64,000 nucleotides of DNA from positions 212,892,645 to 212,956,644 of the forward strand of contig JAUMIR010000005.1 of the NCBI GenBank assembly GCA_030847615.1, written 5' to 3'. The DNA is from Gambelia wislizenii (Eukaryota > Chordata > Lepidosauria > Squamata > Crotaphytidae). The notes under the pieces were generated by a model. That model was not told the DNA's origin. It saw only the letters and a list, made by a program, of their open reading frames with translations, and made no database searches. Shown here in pieces: positions 43,887 to 53,515 of the stretch (its first letter is position 1; the number at the start of each line of letters is the position of its first letter). A program made the translations under genes and the position numbers.

Positions 43887-44400
43887 CTAGCTGGACCCGG
43901 CATACCATACGCCATTCTCCCAGAATCGTTGAAGGTGACTCACTCTGTTGCCCTGCTGCTGCTACTGTCACTGCTGCCTGTTGACTGCCTGGGTCCCGTT
44001 GCAGTGGCAGTAGTGGTGTCCTGCCACCGCCAGTTGACTGTCTTGGTCCTGTCACAGCGGCAGCGGCGGTGTCCCACCACTGCTGCCAGTTGACTGGCTG
44101 GGTCATGTAGTGGCGGCGGTGGCCCACTGCCACCACTGCTGGCAGTTGACTGGCTGGGTCCCATCGCAGCCCATGACTGGTGAGTGGCTGAGGAAGTGAG
44201 AGGAGGGAGGGGCCCTTGTGAGTCTGGGGAGGGGTAGATGCAGATTGAGTGGCAGGAGTGGATTGTGAGATGGAGAGGGAATTTGCATATGGGTGGTGAT
44301 TGGTTGGGTATGTTTCCTGAGCAGCCAATCAGCACAGTTGGGAGAGGGAACATACCCAGGCGTATTGTACATACCGAAGCATTTTAAACAGACAGACAGA
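43887..44400 (-). mobile_element. Non-autonomous Helitron
   Basis: Read on the minus strand, the 514-bp element starts TCTGTCTGTCTGTTTAAAAT after an A and ends CCGGGTCCAGCTAG before a T, i.e. inserted between A and T. Eight bases before the terminal CTAG is a hairpin, GGCGTA-TGG-TATGCC, the position and shape expected of a Helitron 3' hairpin. There are no inverted terminal repeats and no target duplication, and no Rep/helicase coding sequence. It carries an imperfect GC-rich minisatellite of about 56 bp (GTTGACTG at 43980, 44033, 44089, 44145). Confidence 0.75.
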
Positions 44401-44404
44401 TTTT

Positions 44405-44500
44405 TATACAGTTGGCCGTCTGTACTTGTGGTTTTCTCTTTTGTGGATTTGATTATTCATGAGTTTGTAGCTGCTGCTTAACTAGCTCAACCTCCCTGCC
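44405..44500. mobile_element. Tigger-like MITE remnant
   Basis: ACAGTTGGCCGTCTGTACTT, TTTGTGGATTTGATTATTC and a pyrimidine-rich stretch follow the pattern of the element at 26348. The right end is not found. Confidence 0.45.
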
Positions 44501-44913
44501 CCACTCCTCTTCCTCCCAATCCTCCTCTCAATCGCTTGTCCTCCCAGCAGCAGCAGCCTGTCACTCTTTCCAACCTTGCTACCATGATGCTGCAGCCAGC
44601 TTTTAAACCCCTTCCTAGCCCACCGACCTCCCCACTGCACTCCTCTTCTTCCACTCCTTGGGAAAGGGAGTGCTCTAAAAGGCTCTCAATTCTTCTTCTG
44701 CTGCTGTGAGGGAAACATCATTCAGAGTGTTACATCTTGTTATTTTCTACACTGAGTAGTGTCTTAGTTTTCTTATTCTTCATTTTATTCTTCATTTCTT
44801 TCCTTTATTTCTTCAATTTTTTAAATCTATCCAAAAAGAAAATATTCTTCTCCTTATGGGCACTTTCCTTTTTCAGGTTTTTTTTTTCCTTTTTCAGTTT
44901 TATAACATCTAAA

Positions 44914-45110
44914 CTATGGTGTAGTGGTTTTAAGCATCGGACTGGGACTCGAATACCTGCTCTTGCATGAACAATCACAGGGTGACTTTGGACAAGTCAT
45001 ACTTTCTTAGCCCCACAGGAAGGAAACGGCCTCTGAACAACCTTGAAAAGAAAACCCCATGATAGGGTTGCCTTAGTATAAGTCAGAAATGACTTGAAGG
45101 CACACAACAA
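44914..45110 (+). mobile_element. MIR/CORE-like tRNA-derived SINE
   Basis: Plus orientation: TATGGTGTAGTGGTTTTAAG (A box), GGACTGGGACTCGAATACC (B-box region, damaged), GGGTGACTTTGGACAAGTC (core), and TAAGTCAGAAATGACTTGAA then GGCACACAACAACC at the 3' end. Confidence 0.8.
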
Positions 45111-45114
45111 CCAA

Positions 45115-45228
45115 GTGCTCTAAAGGCACCAAATCCTGACTGATCTTGGAAGTCAAACAGGGTTGGCTTTGGTTAGTAATTGGATGGGAACCTGCCAATG
45201 AAAACCAGATGCTGTGGGCTATATTTCA
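45115..45228 (+). mobile_element. 5S-rRNA-derived SINE, left part (split by CR1)
   Basis: The head has GACTGATCTTGGAAGTCAAA, CAGGGTTGGCTTTGGTTAG and TTGGATGGGAACCTGCC, then GATGCTGTGGGCTATATTTC. The continuation is at 47396-47468, after the CR1 insertion. Confidence 0.85.
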
Positions 45229-45830
45229 TAGAATCATAGAGTTGGAAGAGACCTGCCATGCAGGAATACACAATCAAATCATTCCCAACAGATGGCCATC
45301 CAGGCTCTGTGAAAAACCTACAAAAGAAGGAGACTCCACCACAGTATAATGCAGGGTATTCCCCTGTCAAATAGCTCTTGCCATCAGGAAGTTCTTCCTA
45401 AATTTTAGGCGGAATCCCTTTCCCTGTAGTTTGAATCCATTGCTCCATGTCCTAGTCACTAGAGCAGCAGAAAACAAGCTTACTCCATCCTCAATGTGAC
45501 ATCCTTTCGAGTACTGAACATGGCCATCATATCACCTTTTAGCCTTCTCTTCTCCAGGCTAAACATGCCTAGTTCCCTAAGCTGCTCCTCACAGGACATG
45601 ATTCCCAGACCTTTTACCATTTTGCTCATCCTTCTCTGGACATGTTCTAGCTTGTCAATATCCTTAAAAAGTTGTGATGCCCAGAACTCAACATAGTATT
45701 CCAGGTGAGGTCTGACCAAAGCAGAATACAGTGGTACTATTGCTTCCCTCAATCTAGACACTATACTCCTATTGATGCAGCCTAGATTGCATTGGCCTTT
45801 TTAGTTACTGCATCCTATATCTGTGCATAC

Positions 45831-45858
45831 TGATTGATTGATTGATTGATTGATTGCC
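45831..45858. repeat. (TGAT)n microsatellite inside CR1
   Basis: About six ATTG/TGAT units. Confidence 0.9.
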
Positions 45859-45937
45859 TAAGTGTGGGACCTTACATTTCTCCCTGCTGAAATTAATTTT
45901 GCTAGTTTTGGCCCCACTGTATAATCTGTTAAGGTCA

Positions 45938-46022
45938 CAGAATCACAGAGCTGGAAGATACCACAAGGGCCATCTAGTCCAACCTCTGCCATGCAAGAAT
46001 ACCCAGTCAAAGCACTCCCACA
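45938..46022 (-). mobile_element. CR1 3' tail nested within CR1
   Basis: CACAGAATCACAGAGCTGGA, CCATCTAGTCCAACCTCTGC and AGTCAAAGCACTCCCA form a CR1 3' end of about 85 bp, embedded where the outer CR1 coding sequence should be continuous (AAGGTCA ... TTTTGAATTCTGATCC). Confidence 0.75.
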
Positions 46023-47395
46023 TTTTGAATTCTGATCCTGTCCACTGGGGTATTCGCTACCCCTCCTAATTTGGTATCCTCTGCAGATTTGATAAGTGTA
46101 CCCTCTATTCTGTCACCCAAGTCATTTATAAAGATGTTGAACAGCACTGGGGCCAGGACAGAACCTTGTGGCACCTTACTAGTCACTTCTTTCCAGGATG
46201 AGAAGGAGTAATCGGTGAGCACTCTTTGAGCTCGGTCGGTCAACCTATTACAAGTCCATCTAACAGTAGCATTATCTAGCCTACAGTTTACTAGCTTAAT
46301 TGCAAGAATATAATGGGGGACCTTGTCAAAGGCCTTGCTGAAATCAAGGTATGCTACATCCATAGCATTCCCTTCATCTACTAAGCTTGTAACACTATCA
46401 AATGCAAGATTAGTGTATGACATGACTTGTTTTTGAGAAACCCATGTTGACTTTTAAGGATCATGGCATTCCTTTCTAAGTGCTTACAAACTGTCTTGTT
46501 TAATGACCTGCTATAGAATCTTTCCTGGTATGGATGTCAGGCTGACCAGGTGGTAATTGTTTGGTCTTCTTATTTCCCCCTTTTTGAAGATGAGGACATT
46601 TGCTCTCCTCCAGTCTGCTGGGACTTTTCCTGTTCTCCAGGAATTCTGAAAGATTATTGCCAGTGGTTCTCAAATGACTTCTGTCATTTGTTTTAATACC
46701 CTTAGATGTAGTTCATCTGGCCCTGGAGACTTGGATTGATTTAGAGCAGCCAGATACAGCATTTTTGTACTACCTCTTTACCTTTCTGTGCTGCACTTCC
46801 CCTACTGCATCATCTACTCCATTTTCTACAGGTGAAGCACTGTTTTCCTTTTGGGGGGAAAATTGGGAAACTGAGGCAAAGAAGGTGTTGAGTAGTTCTG
46901 CCCTTTCTCTATCCCCTGCGAGCATTTTGCCATCTTCTCCATGCAGTGGCCCTACCATTTCCTTGTTCTTCCTTTTGCTATGGACATAACCAAAAATCCC
47001 TTTTTATTGTTTTTAATCTCTCTAGCAAGACTGAGTTTTTTGTGCTTTAGCTTTTCTGACTTTCTCCTTACACATGCTGGCTATTTGTTTGAATTCCTCT
47101 TTGGTGATTTCTCCTGTTTTCCATTTCTTGTTTATGTCCCTTTAAAATCTTGGCTTAGTTTAAAGTTCTTTAGACATCCATCCTGGTTTCTTTAGACATC
47201 TCCCATTTCCCCTCCTCACTGGAACTGTTTGAAATTATGCCTTCAATATCTCACTTTTAAGAAACTCCCATCCATCATGAATTCCCTTCTCTTTTAGTAT
47301 TCCTGACCACAGGATCACACTCAGTATTTCCCTAAGTTTACTGAAATCAGTTTTCTTAAAGTCTAGCATGCACGTCTGATACACTTGGCTTCCCC

Positions 47396-47468
47396 TTTCA
47401 GAGGAAGGAACTGGCAAAATCACCTTGACTAAGTCGGCAGGTGACCTGAAGGCACATACAGGCACACA
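47396..47468 (+). mobile_element. 5S-rRNA-derived SINE, right part
   Basis: TTTCAGAGGAAGGAACTGGC, AAAATCACC and GTCGGCAGGTGACCTGAAGG continue the SINE interrupted at 45228. Confidence 0.85.
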
Positions 47469-47665
47469 GACGTTGGAGCATCAGGAAGCACCAATGGGGG
47501 TGATCAATAATGAAGCAAGATCCTGTTCATTAGCACAATGGTGAAAACACAGAATCAACAGATCAAAGGGAAGCATGGAAAGCTGTTCTGGCTGGTCTGA
47601 CTATGATTACAGCTAAGATGTATGACACTGTAGGGACAGCATATTTCCCTTTACATAGCATAGAT
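47469..47665. other. No gene recognised
   Basis: Short unclassified spacer. Confidence 0.3.
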
Positions 47666-48039
47666 CAGTGGTTCTTAACCTTTCCTTTACCAGGGACCCC
47701 CTTTAAATATCTTTTGTTGTTGTGGGCCCCCAAGATTTAATTAAAGATTTAAAACAACAACAACAACAATAATAATAATAATACAATAACAGTACCCATG
47801 AAACCTTCCCTCAGAGGCATTGGAGGGGGAGGGAAAACTTTTCTCCTGCTTTTTCCTGCAAGTTTGTGGCTGGAGCAGATTGAATGGCAATGTGTAGGCC
47901 AAGCCAGCAAGCCAGCCGGCCTTTGTCTTGGCTCCTGTCACATGGCCACTCCACTTCAGGGAAAAGGTACGCCAAACAGCTTTCAAGCCTTCGTAAACCC
48001 CCTGTGAGGACATTGCAGACCACAGGTTAAGAACCACTG
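47666..48039. mobile_element. hAT MITE, CAGTGGTTCTTAACCT family, copy 1
   Basis: The left end is CAGTGGTTCTTAACCTTTCC and the right end is CACAGGTTAAGAACCACTG. Flanking octamers GCATAGAT and GAATAGAT match at seven of eight positions, giving a hAT target duplication. The interior has an (AAC)n(AAT)n tract and no transposase. Confidence 0.9.
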
Positions 48040-48107
48040 GAATAGATCATTTTTTAACTTTGCAGCTATCAGATGTGGATTTTTAGTTTACCTTAAAAAT
48101 GATAGGA

Positions 48108-48215
48108 GCAGCATATCCCAACCTGGTGCTCTCCAAATGCTTTGGACTTTGGACTTCAGCCATCATTGCCCAATGGTCAGGAAAGCTGGGAACTGTAGTC
48201 CAAAATGTCTACATG
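48108..48215. mobile_element. hAT-type MITE remnant
   Basis: CATATCCCAACCTGGTGCTC and GGGAACTGTAGTCCAAAAT border a short GGACTTCAGCCATCATTGCC block common to small hAT MITEs such as the one at 58336. Confidence 0.45.
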
Positions 48216-49324
48216 ATACTATATTGAAGTCATCTGCACAAAAGCATCACCACAAAAGTGAAGGCTTACACACTGTAATGAAGGCCTTCATAGTCCCCAC
48301 CACCACCAATTTATCTGCTCCAGGTATGCATGCATTGGGCAAAATACATATAGCTGTGCCATGACTGGTGCCAAGTTACACAATATCCTGTGGTCTGTCA
48401 GGGGTCAGGCAGCTGGGAGGGATCTCTGGACTACAAATTCTTCCTTGGGCTACTTGTAGCCTGTGAGTGGCACAGTGTAGCTGTGGTTAAAAAAAAAGTA
48501 CAGTACTCTTAGTCACTGACACTATCTGAACCTTAAGTAGCTCAGAAAGTATTCCTAAGGCCCACATCTGCCTTTTGGGGAAAGGACTGCCGTATCTAGA
48601 GCAGGTACACAAGAATAACATATTCACAGGCCTTCCATCTTGTCAGGGTTCAATTTCATTTCACTTGCCTTCCTGTAGCATTTTACTGACTCTGTATATG
48701 TATGTACACATATACATACATTGCGGCAGAAGTGTTGTTCCCCCACCCACAATGGTTAATTTGGGAGACGCTTGGAATGCTATAAAAATATGCCACCACC
48801 ACCCCCAGTTTGATCAGAGACATTCGTGGTATACACACAAAATAAGTGTTCCAAGTGTGCTGCGGCTGATTGCTTCAAATCTTTGAGAGGCTATTGACTG
48901 CACAGAGCCTGAGTCAAGAGCTTCTGATCTTGTTAAGGCTTGCTGATTCTTTTCCAGCTCACTTCAATTTCTGATTCACTCCTTCACTCCTTGAACATTT
49001 TACACAGTGACACAGTGAAGCAAAGCTCTACATGTTTCCAGGGAGAGGGAAGGTGATCTCGTAAATAAGCCAACAAAGGTATAAAGCTGAAAAGGTAAGA
49101 TCAAGCTTGCTTAATAGAGGTTGTGATGACCTGGATTATACATGGGTTCCACAGCTCTATTAGTATTGGATATTATTCTTCCTGCATGTTTTGATTTGGG
49201 ATCCATGGTGTCCTTTCAAAATGGTTGAAGTACATTGTGTCCAGGTCTTTCAAGTAACCATTCTAAAATACCACTACCACATGTTTACTCACAGCAGGTT
49301 GCATATGAAAGTGTGGCCCAATTC
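48216..49324. other. No gene recognised
   Basis: A self-complementary TATGTATGTACACATATACA stretch lies near 48700; otherwise nothing is recognised. Confidence 0.35.
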
Positions 49325-49400
49325 ATAATGTTTTGAGGGCATTTAAAGCCTTTTGTGACTTAGGACCAGAGTATCTGAAGCACCTGTCTGCATACGTACC
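49325..49400 (+). mobile_element. L2-like LINE fragment
   Basis: The stretch AFKAFCDLGPEYLKHL is the short conserved C-terminal block of L2-like ORF2. It is truncated on both sides. Confidence 0.5.
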
Positions 49401-49411
49401 TGTAGTTATGT

Positions 49412-49500
49412 ATTAACATATAATTGGTGCTCCACATTGGCGGGTTTAACTTTTGCGGATTTGATTATTAGTGGATTATTTGCTGCCACCTCTGCTGAGC
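49412..49500. mobile_element. Tigger-like MITE left-end remnant
   Basis: GCTCCACATTGGCGGGTTTA, TTTTGCGGATTTGATTATT and GTGGATTATTTGCTGCC resemble the remnant at 44405. A matching right end (GGAGAGCCAACTGTA) may be the one at 50517-50531, which would place copy D inside it. Confidence 0.45.
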
Positions 49501-49590
49501 AAATTTTTAATAGGGCCCATCAGCCCTGTGAGACTGAGAGAGATTGAGAATGTGTGGCAAATCTTTTAAGTCTCTAATAAAAATGGTGGG

Positions 49591-50291
49591 GGGGTTGTCT
49601 AAATGGTGAAAATACTCCTCATGGAAAGCAAGGAGAATCCTGCCTGTCTTAATAGGATCCTGCATCATATCACCATATTCGGAAGGAGGGGGGCCAAAAA
49701 TGCCAAAAACTAGGAAAGAAAAGCCTTTGTGGCTTTTCCCAGTGTTTTTAAAAAACAGTGAGGGGGATGCACATTCCTGCTCATTAGGACAAGCATTTTT
49801 GCTTTGAATCACTTTCCCATAGGAGAGGAAACGCTGATTGGCCAGGTAAGCGTGGCGATAGGGCTTGCTAACATGGCAAGCGCCCAGCATCCCCATGTTG
49901 ATTTTTTACCTTAGCCTGGCTAGCTGCTTGGAGAGGGAGGCGGGGGTGTTTCTCCCCCCCTCCTCCGAGTGCCTGGCCAAGCAGCTACTGATGTTCCGCT
50001 CCAGCCTCAGAGGATGGGAAGGTACACTAGCCTGACTAGTCTCTTGGAGAGGGAGGTGGGGGGGCGTTTCTCCCACCTCTTCCTCTCTGAGTGGCTGGCC
50101 AAGCAGCTACTGACTTTCCAGCCTCAGAGAATGGAAAGGGACACTAGCACTTTTGCCTCCCCCGCCCCTGCACAAGAGGGCATGTGAAGTTTATGGGGGC
50201 TGTAACACCCATTAAGACAAGTTGCAGCTGCTGTGACTTGTCTTTACTGCAGGCCACTCAAGGTTTTTTGGGCTCATATAGACAGGCCCGT
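49591..50291 (-). mobile_element. GGGCTTGTCTA-family MITE, copy D
   Basis: The left end is GGGGTTGTCTAAATGGTG and the right end reverse-complemented is ACGGGCCTGTCTATATGAG. The interior has AAATACTCCTCATGGAA, ATATTCGGAAGGAGGGGGG, GTTTTTAAAAAACAGTGAGG and GACAAGTTGCAGCTGCTG. A duplicated CTTGGAGAGGGAGG...GGCCAAGCAGCTACTGA unit (about 49930 and 50043) lies in the middle. Confidence 0.65.
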
Positions 50292-50454
50292 AAGGCGGAA
50301 GCAGAGACAGCAGCAAGCCTTGCCAGCTGCACACTTCTGCCTTGCAAAGGAACCCTGCCACTTCAAAGGCATCCATGGTGGGTTGAATCTGTGGGTCATA
50401 CTTTTTTTGTGTGTAAAGTATGGTTTGGAGGCCTAAATATAGCACACACACACT

Positions 50455-50531
50455 GTAAAAAAATCATGGTTTTCCCACTTTTGCAGTGGCCCTGTGCCCC
50501 TAACCCCAGTGAATGTGGAGAGCCAACTGTA
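50455..50531. mobile_element. Tigger-like MITE right-end remnant
   Basis: The reverse complement begins CAGTTGGCTCTCCACATTC with GGGGTTAGGGGCACAGGGCC, a Tigger-like terminus followed by TA. Confidence 0.5.
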
Positions 50532-50800
50532 TTCAGTGGAGCACCTCCTGAGGAAGCCCCTCTAAGTGTGAGCCTACCAGAGAGAGGGTCTTGTTGGTGG
50601 CAGAGGCCCACTTGTGGAACACCCCCTTTCAGTGCAAGGTAAAGTTTCCCCCCTGGCTTTTTAGCTGAAATTTTAATCTTGCTGACTTATACTATTATGT
50701 GACATTTAAATACATGTTTTGCATTTATGGTTTAACTCTTTTCATTATTTTGGTTAACCACTATTAAAATATAATTAAAAAGACATTAAATAAACAGACA
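50532..50800 (+). mobile_element. L2/CR1-like LINE 3' end fragment
   Basis: A degenerate coding tail (VAEAHLWNTPFQCK-like in one frame, with stops) is followed by an AT-rich 3' UTR ending in ATTAAATAAACAGACATG. The pattern matches the fragment at 7940. Confidence 0.45.
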
Positions 50801-52121
50801 TGAGACCCCCCCCATCCTATATGGTATGCATTGATATGTAACAGTACTCATTTCTTTTTTTCTTTTCTTTTTTCTAAGCCAGAAGAGACTACATGTTTGA
50901 ACAGAACATTGAGAGGTAGCTGCTTAACCCTTTGCCTCTCAGTCAGAATCCCTCCTAAATGTAGCATCAATTATTGTGATTGTAATCCCGTTTCCTGTGA
51001 GAGGAACCACAGGTACAGACATTTTGTGAACGTACTTGGCTGAGGAACCAGTGGGACAAAGTTACCCATCAATTTAACCTCTTGGGGAGATAGAATGTAA
51101 AGCACAGCCTCCTTGATGATGGAAACAGGCCACAAGGATCATCAAAGAACAGGTGGTCATTTAAAAACTTTGGATTCAAATCACAGAAGTTTTTAAAGAT
51201 TATAACAAGCAGGGTCAATTGCAACTAAAAATGTACGGGTAACCAATGGCCAGTGACCAGTATTGGCATAATAGGCTCTGAATAGCAGGGTCCTAATTTC
51301 CACCTTATAGCAGCGATCGGTGACCAAATATACCTCAAAGACTGACTCATATACAGCCTCTGGCATTTATGCTACCAAATCTAACTAAAGCATGTGTGAC
51401 AATGAATAGATCTGCATTCTTCAGGATAAACAGCAGCTGGTGCATCAGGTAGAACTCTACAAAGACATATTAGAGGAATACTACACGTCTTGTTGTTGCA
51501 CTATGCTTCAGTAACAGTATTGGAAGTGAAACTATTCTGATCAGATGATGTCACCTCCCTTTGGTGCTTGTACCGTTTGCGCTGAGTCCCAGAAGCTTTA
51601 AAAAAAATCATAGGCACTTGGCGCCAATAAAAGTAATTCCGACATAAATCCGGCATGATTTACTGTGCAGTAGTAACTTTCCGCAATTGCGATGAGATGA
51701 TGTGAGCACACGCAGCAGGAGTGGGCGTGCCTGCTCCACCCACAGTTCCCCATCTGTTGTTCCTCTTGCTTCCCTGGCATTCAACTTCCAGTGGACTCAG
51801 AGGCTAATAACTTTATTCCCGAGTTATCCAGCAACTTTTTAACCCCAAATCTGCGAAATTCCACAGCTGCTTAATTTACCAATACTTGCATTTAACCAAT
51901 ACTTGCATTTAATGCATTTAATATAATGTTTCCTTACCATTAAAAATAAATGTATTCCTCCCCTGTTGCTTTGAAATCCTTGCCCCTTTCCCATCCATGG
52001 TCTGCTATCAACCTTTGGTTTGCCTGACCTGTCAAATCTGCCAAACTATGCAAATTAGGAGGCTCTGGGAATTTAAACAACCTAAAACCTCTTTTGCAAA
52101 AATGTAACAAAAAACAAAGAG
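50801..52121. other. No gene recognised
   Basis: No exon recognised. An 18-bp tandem duplication, CCAATACTTGCATTTAA, lies at 51879-51912. A moderately GC-rich patch at 51560-51790 is unclassified. Confidence 0.35.
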
Positions 52122-52184
52122 GAGCATCATTCTGCGAATCTTTCATTCAGTACACATGGTGTTCTGCTCCCTTACCTTGTATAA

Positions 52185-52257
52185 GCCTTGTTGGCAAAGT
52201 AGGTAGTGTGTTGGCCTCGTAATCAGAAGGCTGTGAGTTCAAGGCCCATATGGGGCA
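52185..52257 (+). pseudogene. tRNA-Met-like pseudogene with CGT anticodon
   Basis: GCCTTGTTGGCAAAGTAGG, CCTCGTAATCAGAAGG and GTGAGTTCAAGG...TGGGGCA follow eukaryotic elongator tRNA-Met from end to end (73 nt). The anticodon position (52218-52220) reads CGT where CAT is expected, and the anticodon and T stems have mismatches. It is probably not functional. Confidence 0.65.
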
Positions 52258-52434
52258 AACTCTTCTTTCTTCATTTATCATTTTTAGCATTTTAGTATTT
52301 CCTCCCACCTCCTCTTATTTCTTGGCAGTATAATAAAAATCCCTTTTTGCTCCCAAAGAGGTGAATGCAGGTGGGTATATCACTCTGATCTTTATAAGGC
52401 AAGGAAAAACAGGAAAGCCATTAACAGTTGCTTG

Positions 52435-53186
52435 GGGTTCGTTTACATGGGCAAATATTCCCCTAAATATACCGCAAAGATAGCTCATTGTTCCCATGGA
52501 TTGCACCACAGCATCGCCTCATTCAGAAGGGGGGAAGGTAAAACACCCAAATATAGCGTGGCAAGGGATGTTGCTACTTTTGCTGAGTTATTTGCAAAGT
52601 AGCGCATTATTGCTAGTGTAAACAACTATTTCACTAAGGGCTGCAGCAGAGCTGAACTGTGATTGGTTGTTATGATGAAGGGGTGGGCTTACAAGAGGTG
52701 GAATGAGGGAGGGAGATTCAGTAGCGATCAGGAAATTTTGAAAAATCCTCTCTGCTATTTTGCAAGTCTGTGTGAATCCAGTTTGCCAAGAAAAAGGATT
52801 CCCAAGTCCTTTCAGTCAGGGAAGATCTGTTCCCCACATAAAGCCCCTCCTCTTTCTCCTCAGCTGCAATCACTGTGTCTCTGCTTGGGAGGGGGGAGAG
52901 AGAGAGAGAGAAACTTTTCTCTGATCTTCCCCCCTGCTATTTTGGCAGTCTGTGATTCTTTATTTAGCAAGAAAATGCAGGCTTCCAATCCTTTCAGTCA
53001 CGGAAGATCTATCCCCCTCCCATCAAGCCCTCCTCTGCTTGGTCTCTGCTTGGGAGGCCATGCCCCCGCACCTTTGTCAGTCTGAACCATAAAGCGAAAT
53101 AGTAAACAAAAGTAACTGACTGGCACAGCTGAGGAAAAGAACTAAAGCACAATTTGCCGCAATAAATCTGCCATGTAAATGAACCC
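52435..53186. mobile_element. Non-autonomous DNA transposon with GTTTACATGG termini
   Basis: The left end is GGGTTCGTTTACATGGGC and the reverse complement of the right end is GGGTTCATTTACATGGCAG. It is about 750 bp with no transposase. A CTTCCCTGACTG / AGTCAGGGAAGATC block repeats inside: CCTTTCAGTCAGGGAAGATC at 52809 and CCTTTCAGTCACGGAAGATC at 52990, offset about 181. No target duplication was confirmed. Confidence 0.65.
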
Positions 53187-53382
53187 TAGGATACAATGTT
53201 TAATCAGTTACAAAAGTGCCACCTTGAAATAGAAAGTAGACTTTTAAAAAAGTGTTGACTGGAATCCTGTATCAGCTACTTAGTTTAATATCTAAACTAA
53301 GTATAACAAACATGTCTTTTGGGGAGGGGGGAAGAGGAGGGGGAAGAAATGCTAAAATGCTAAAAATGATGAAAGAAAAGGT

Positions 53383-53456
53383 TGCCCCATATGAGCCTCA
53401 AACTCACAACCTCCTGACTATGACACTGACACGCTGCCTACTTCACCAACAAGGAC
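53383..53456 (-). pseudogene. tRNA-Met-like pseudogene, inverted partner
   Basis: Reverse-complemented: GTCCTTGTTGGTGAAGTAGG, GTGTCATAGTCAGGAGG, GTGAGTTTGAGGCTCAT, ATGGGGCA. The anticodon position reads CAT and the T stem pairs perfectly, but an extra base in the acceptor stem and anticodon-stem mismatches argue against function. Confidence 0.65.
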
Positions 53457-53515
53457 TATACAGGGAGAAGGAGCAGAACATCATGTGAGCTGAATGACGA
53501 ATTCATGGAGTGATG

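Larger units (their letters stand above)
45229..47395 (-). mobile_element. CR1 LINE inserted in a 5S-SINE
   Basis: About 2.2 kb of CR1 in reverse. From its 5' side the minus strand codes ACMLDFKKTDFSKL-type sequence (47341-47465 region), EMVGPLHGEDGKMLAGDRER then LLNTFFASVSQF, an RT segment with [15 protein letters not shown] and [20 protein letters not shown] (46007-46423), and the C-terminus [16 protein letters not shown] and [18 protein letters not shown]. It ends with 3' UTR at 45229. The catalytic box is degenerate (SAEDTKLGG where an ADD is expected). TTTCA at 45224-45228 and 47396-47400 is the target duplication. It is frameshifted and dead. Confidence 0.88.
52122..53515. repeat. Inverted repeat with tRNA-Met-like arms
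   Basis: Arm 52122-52312 matches the reverse complement of about 53325-53515. From the outside in it has CATTCAG...CACATG, TGTTCTGCTCC, a tRNA-like region, then CATTTTTAGCATTTTAG and CCACCTCCTC. The match covers sequence both before and after the tRNA-like part, so the arms are larger than a tRNA. The spacer holds the MITE at 52435-53186. Confidence 0.8.

Noticed and set aside
43776..44372. Open frames of 105-148 residues near 44 kb
   Set aside because: They lie within the Helitron-like element and its minisatellite, with low-complexity products.
52185..52257. A functional tRNA-Thr (CGT) gene
   Set aside because: The sequence follows tRNA-Met everywhere except the anticodon, and the stems have mismatches.
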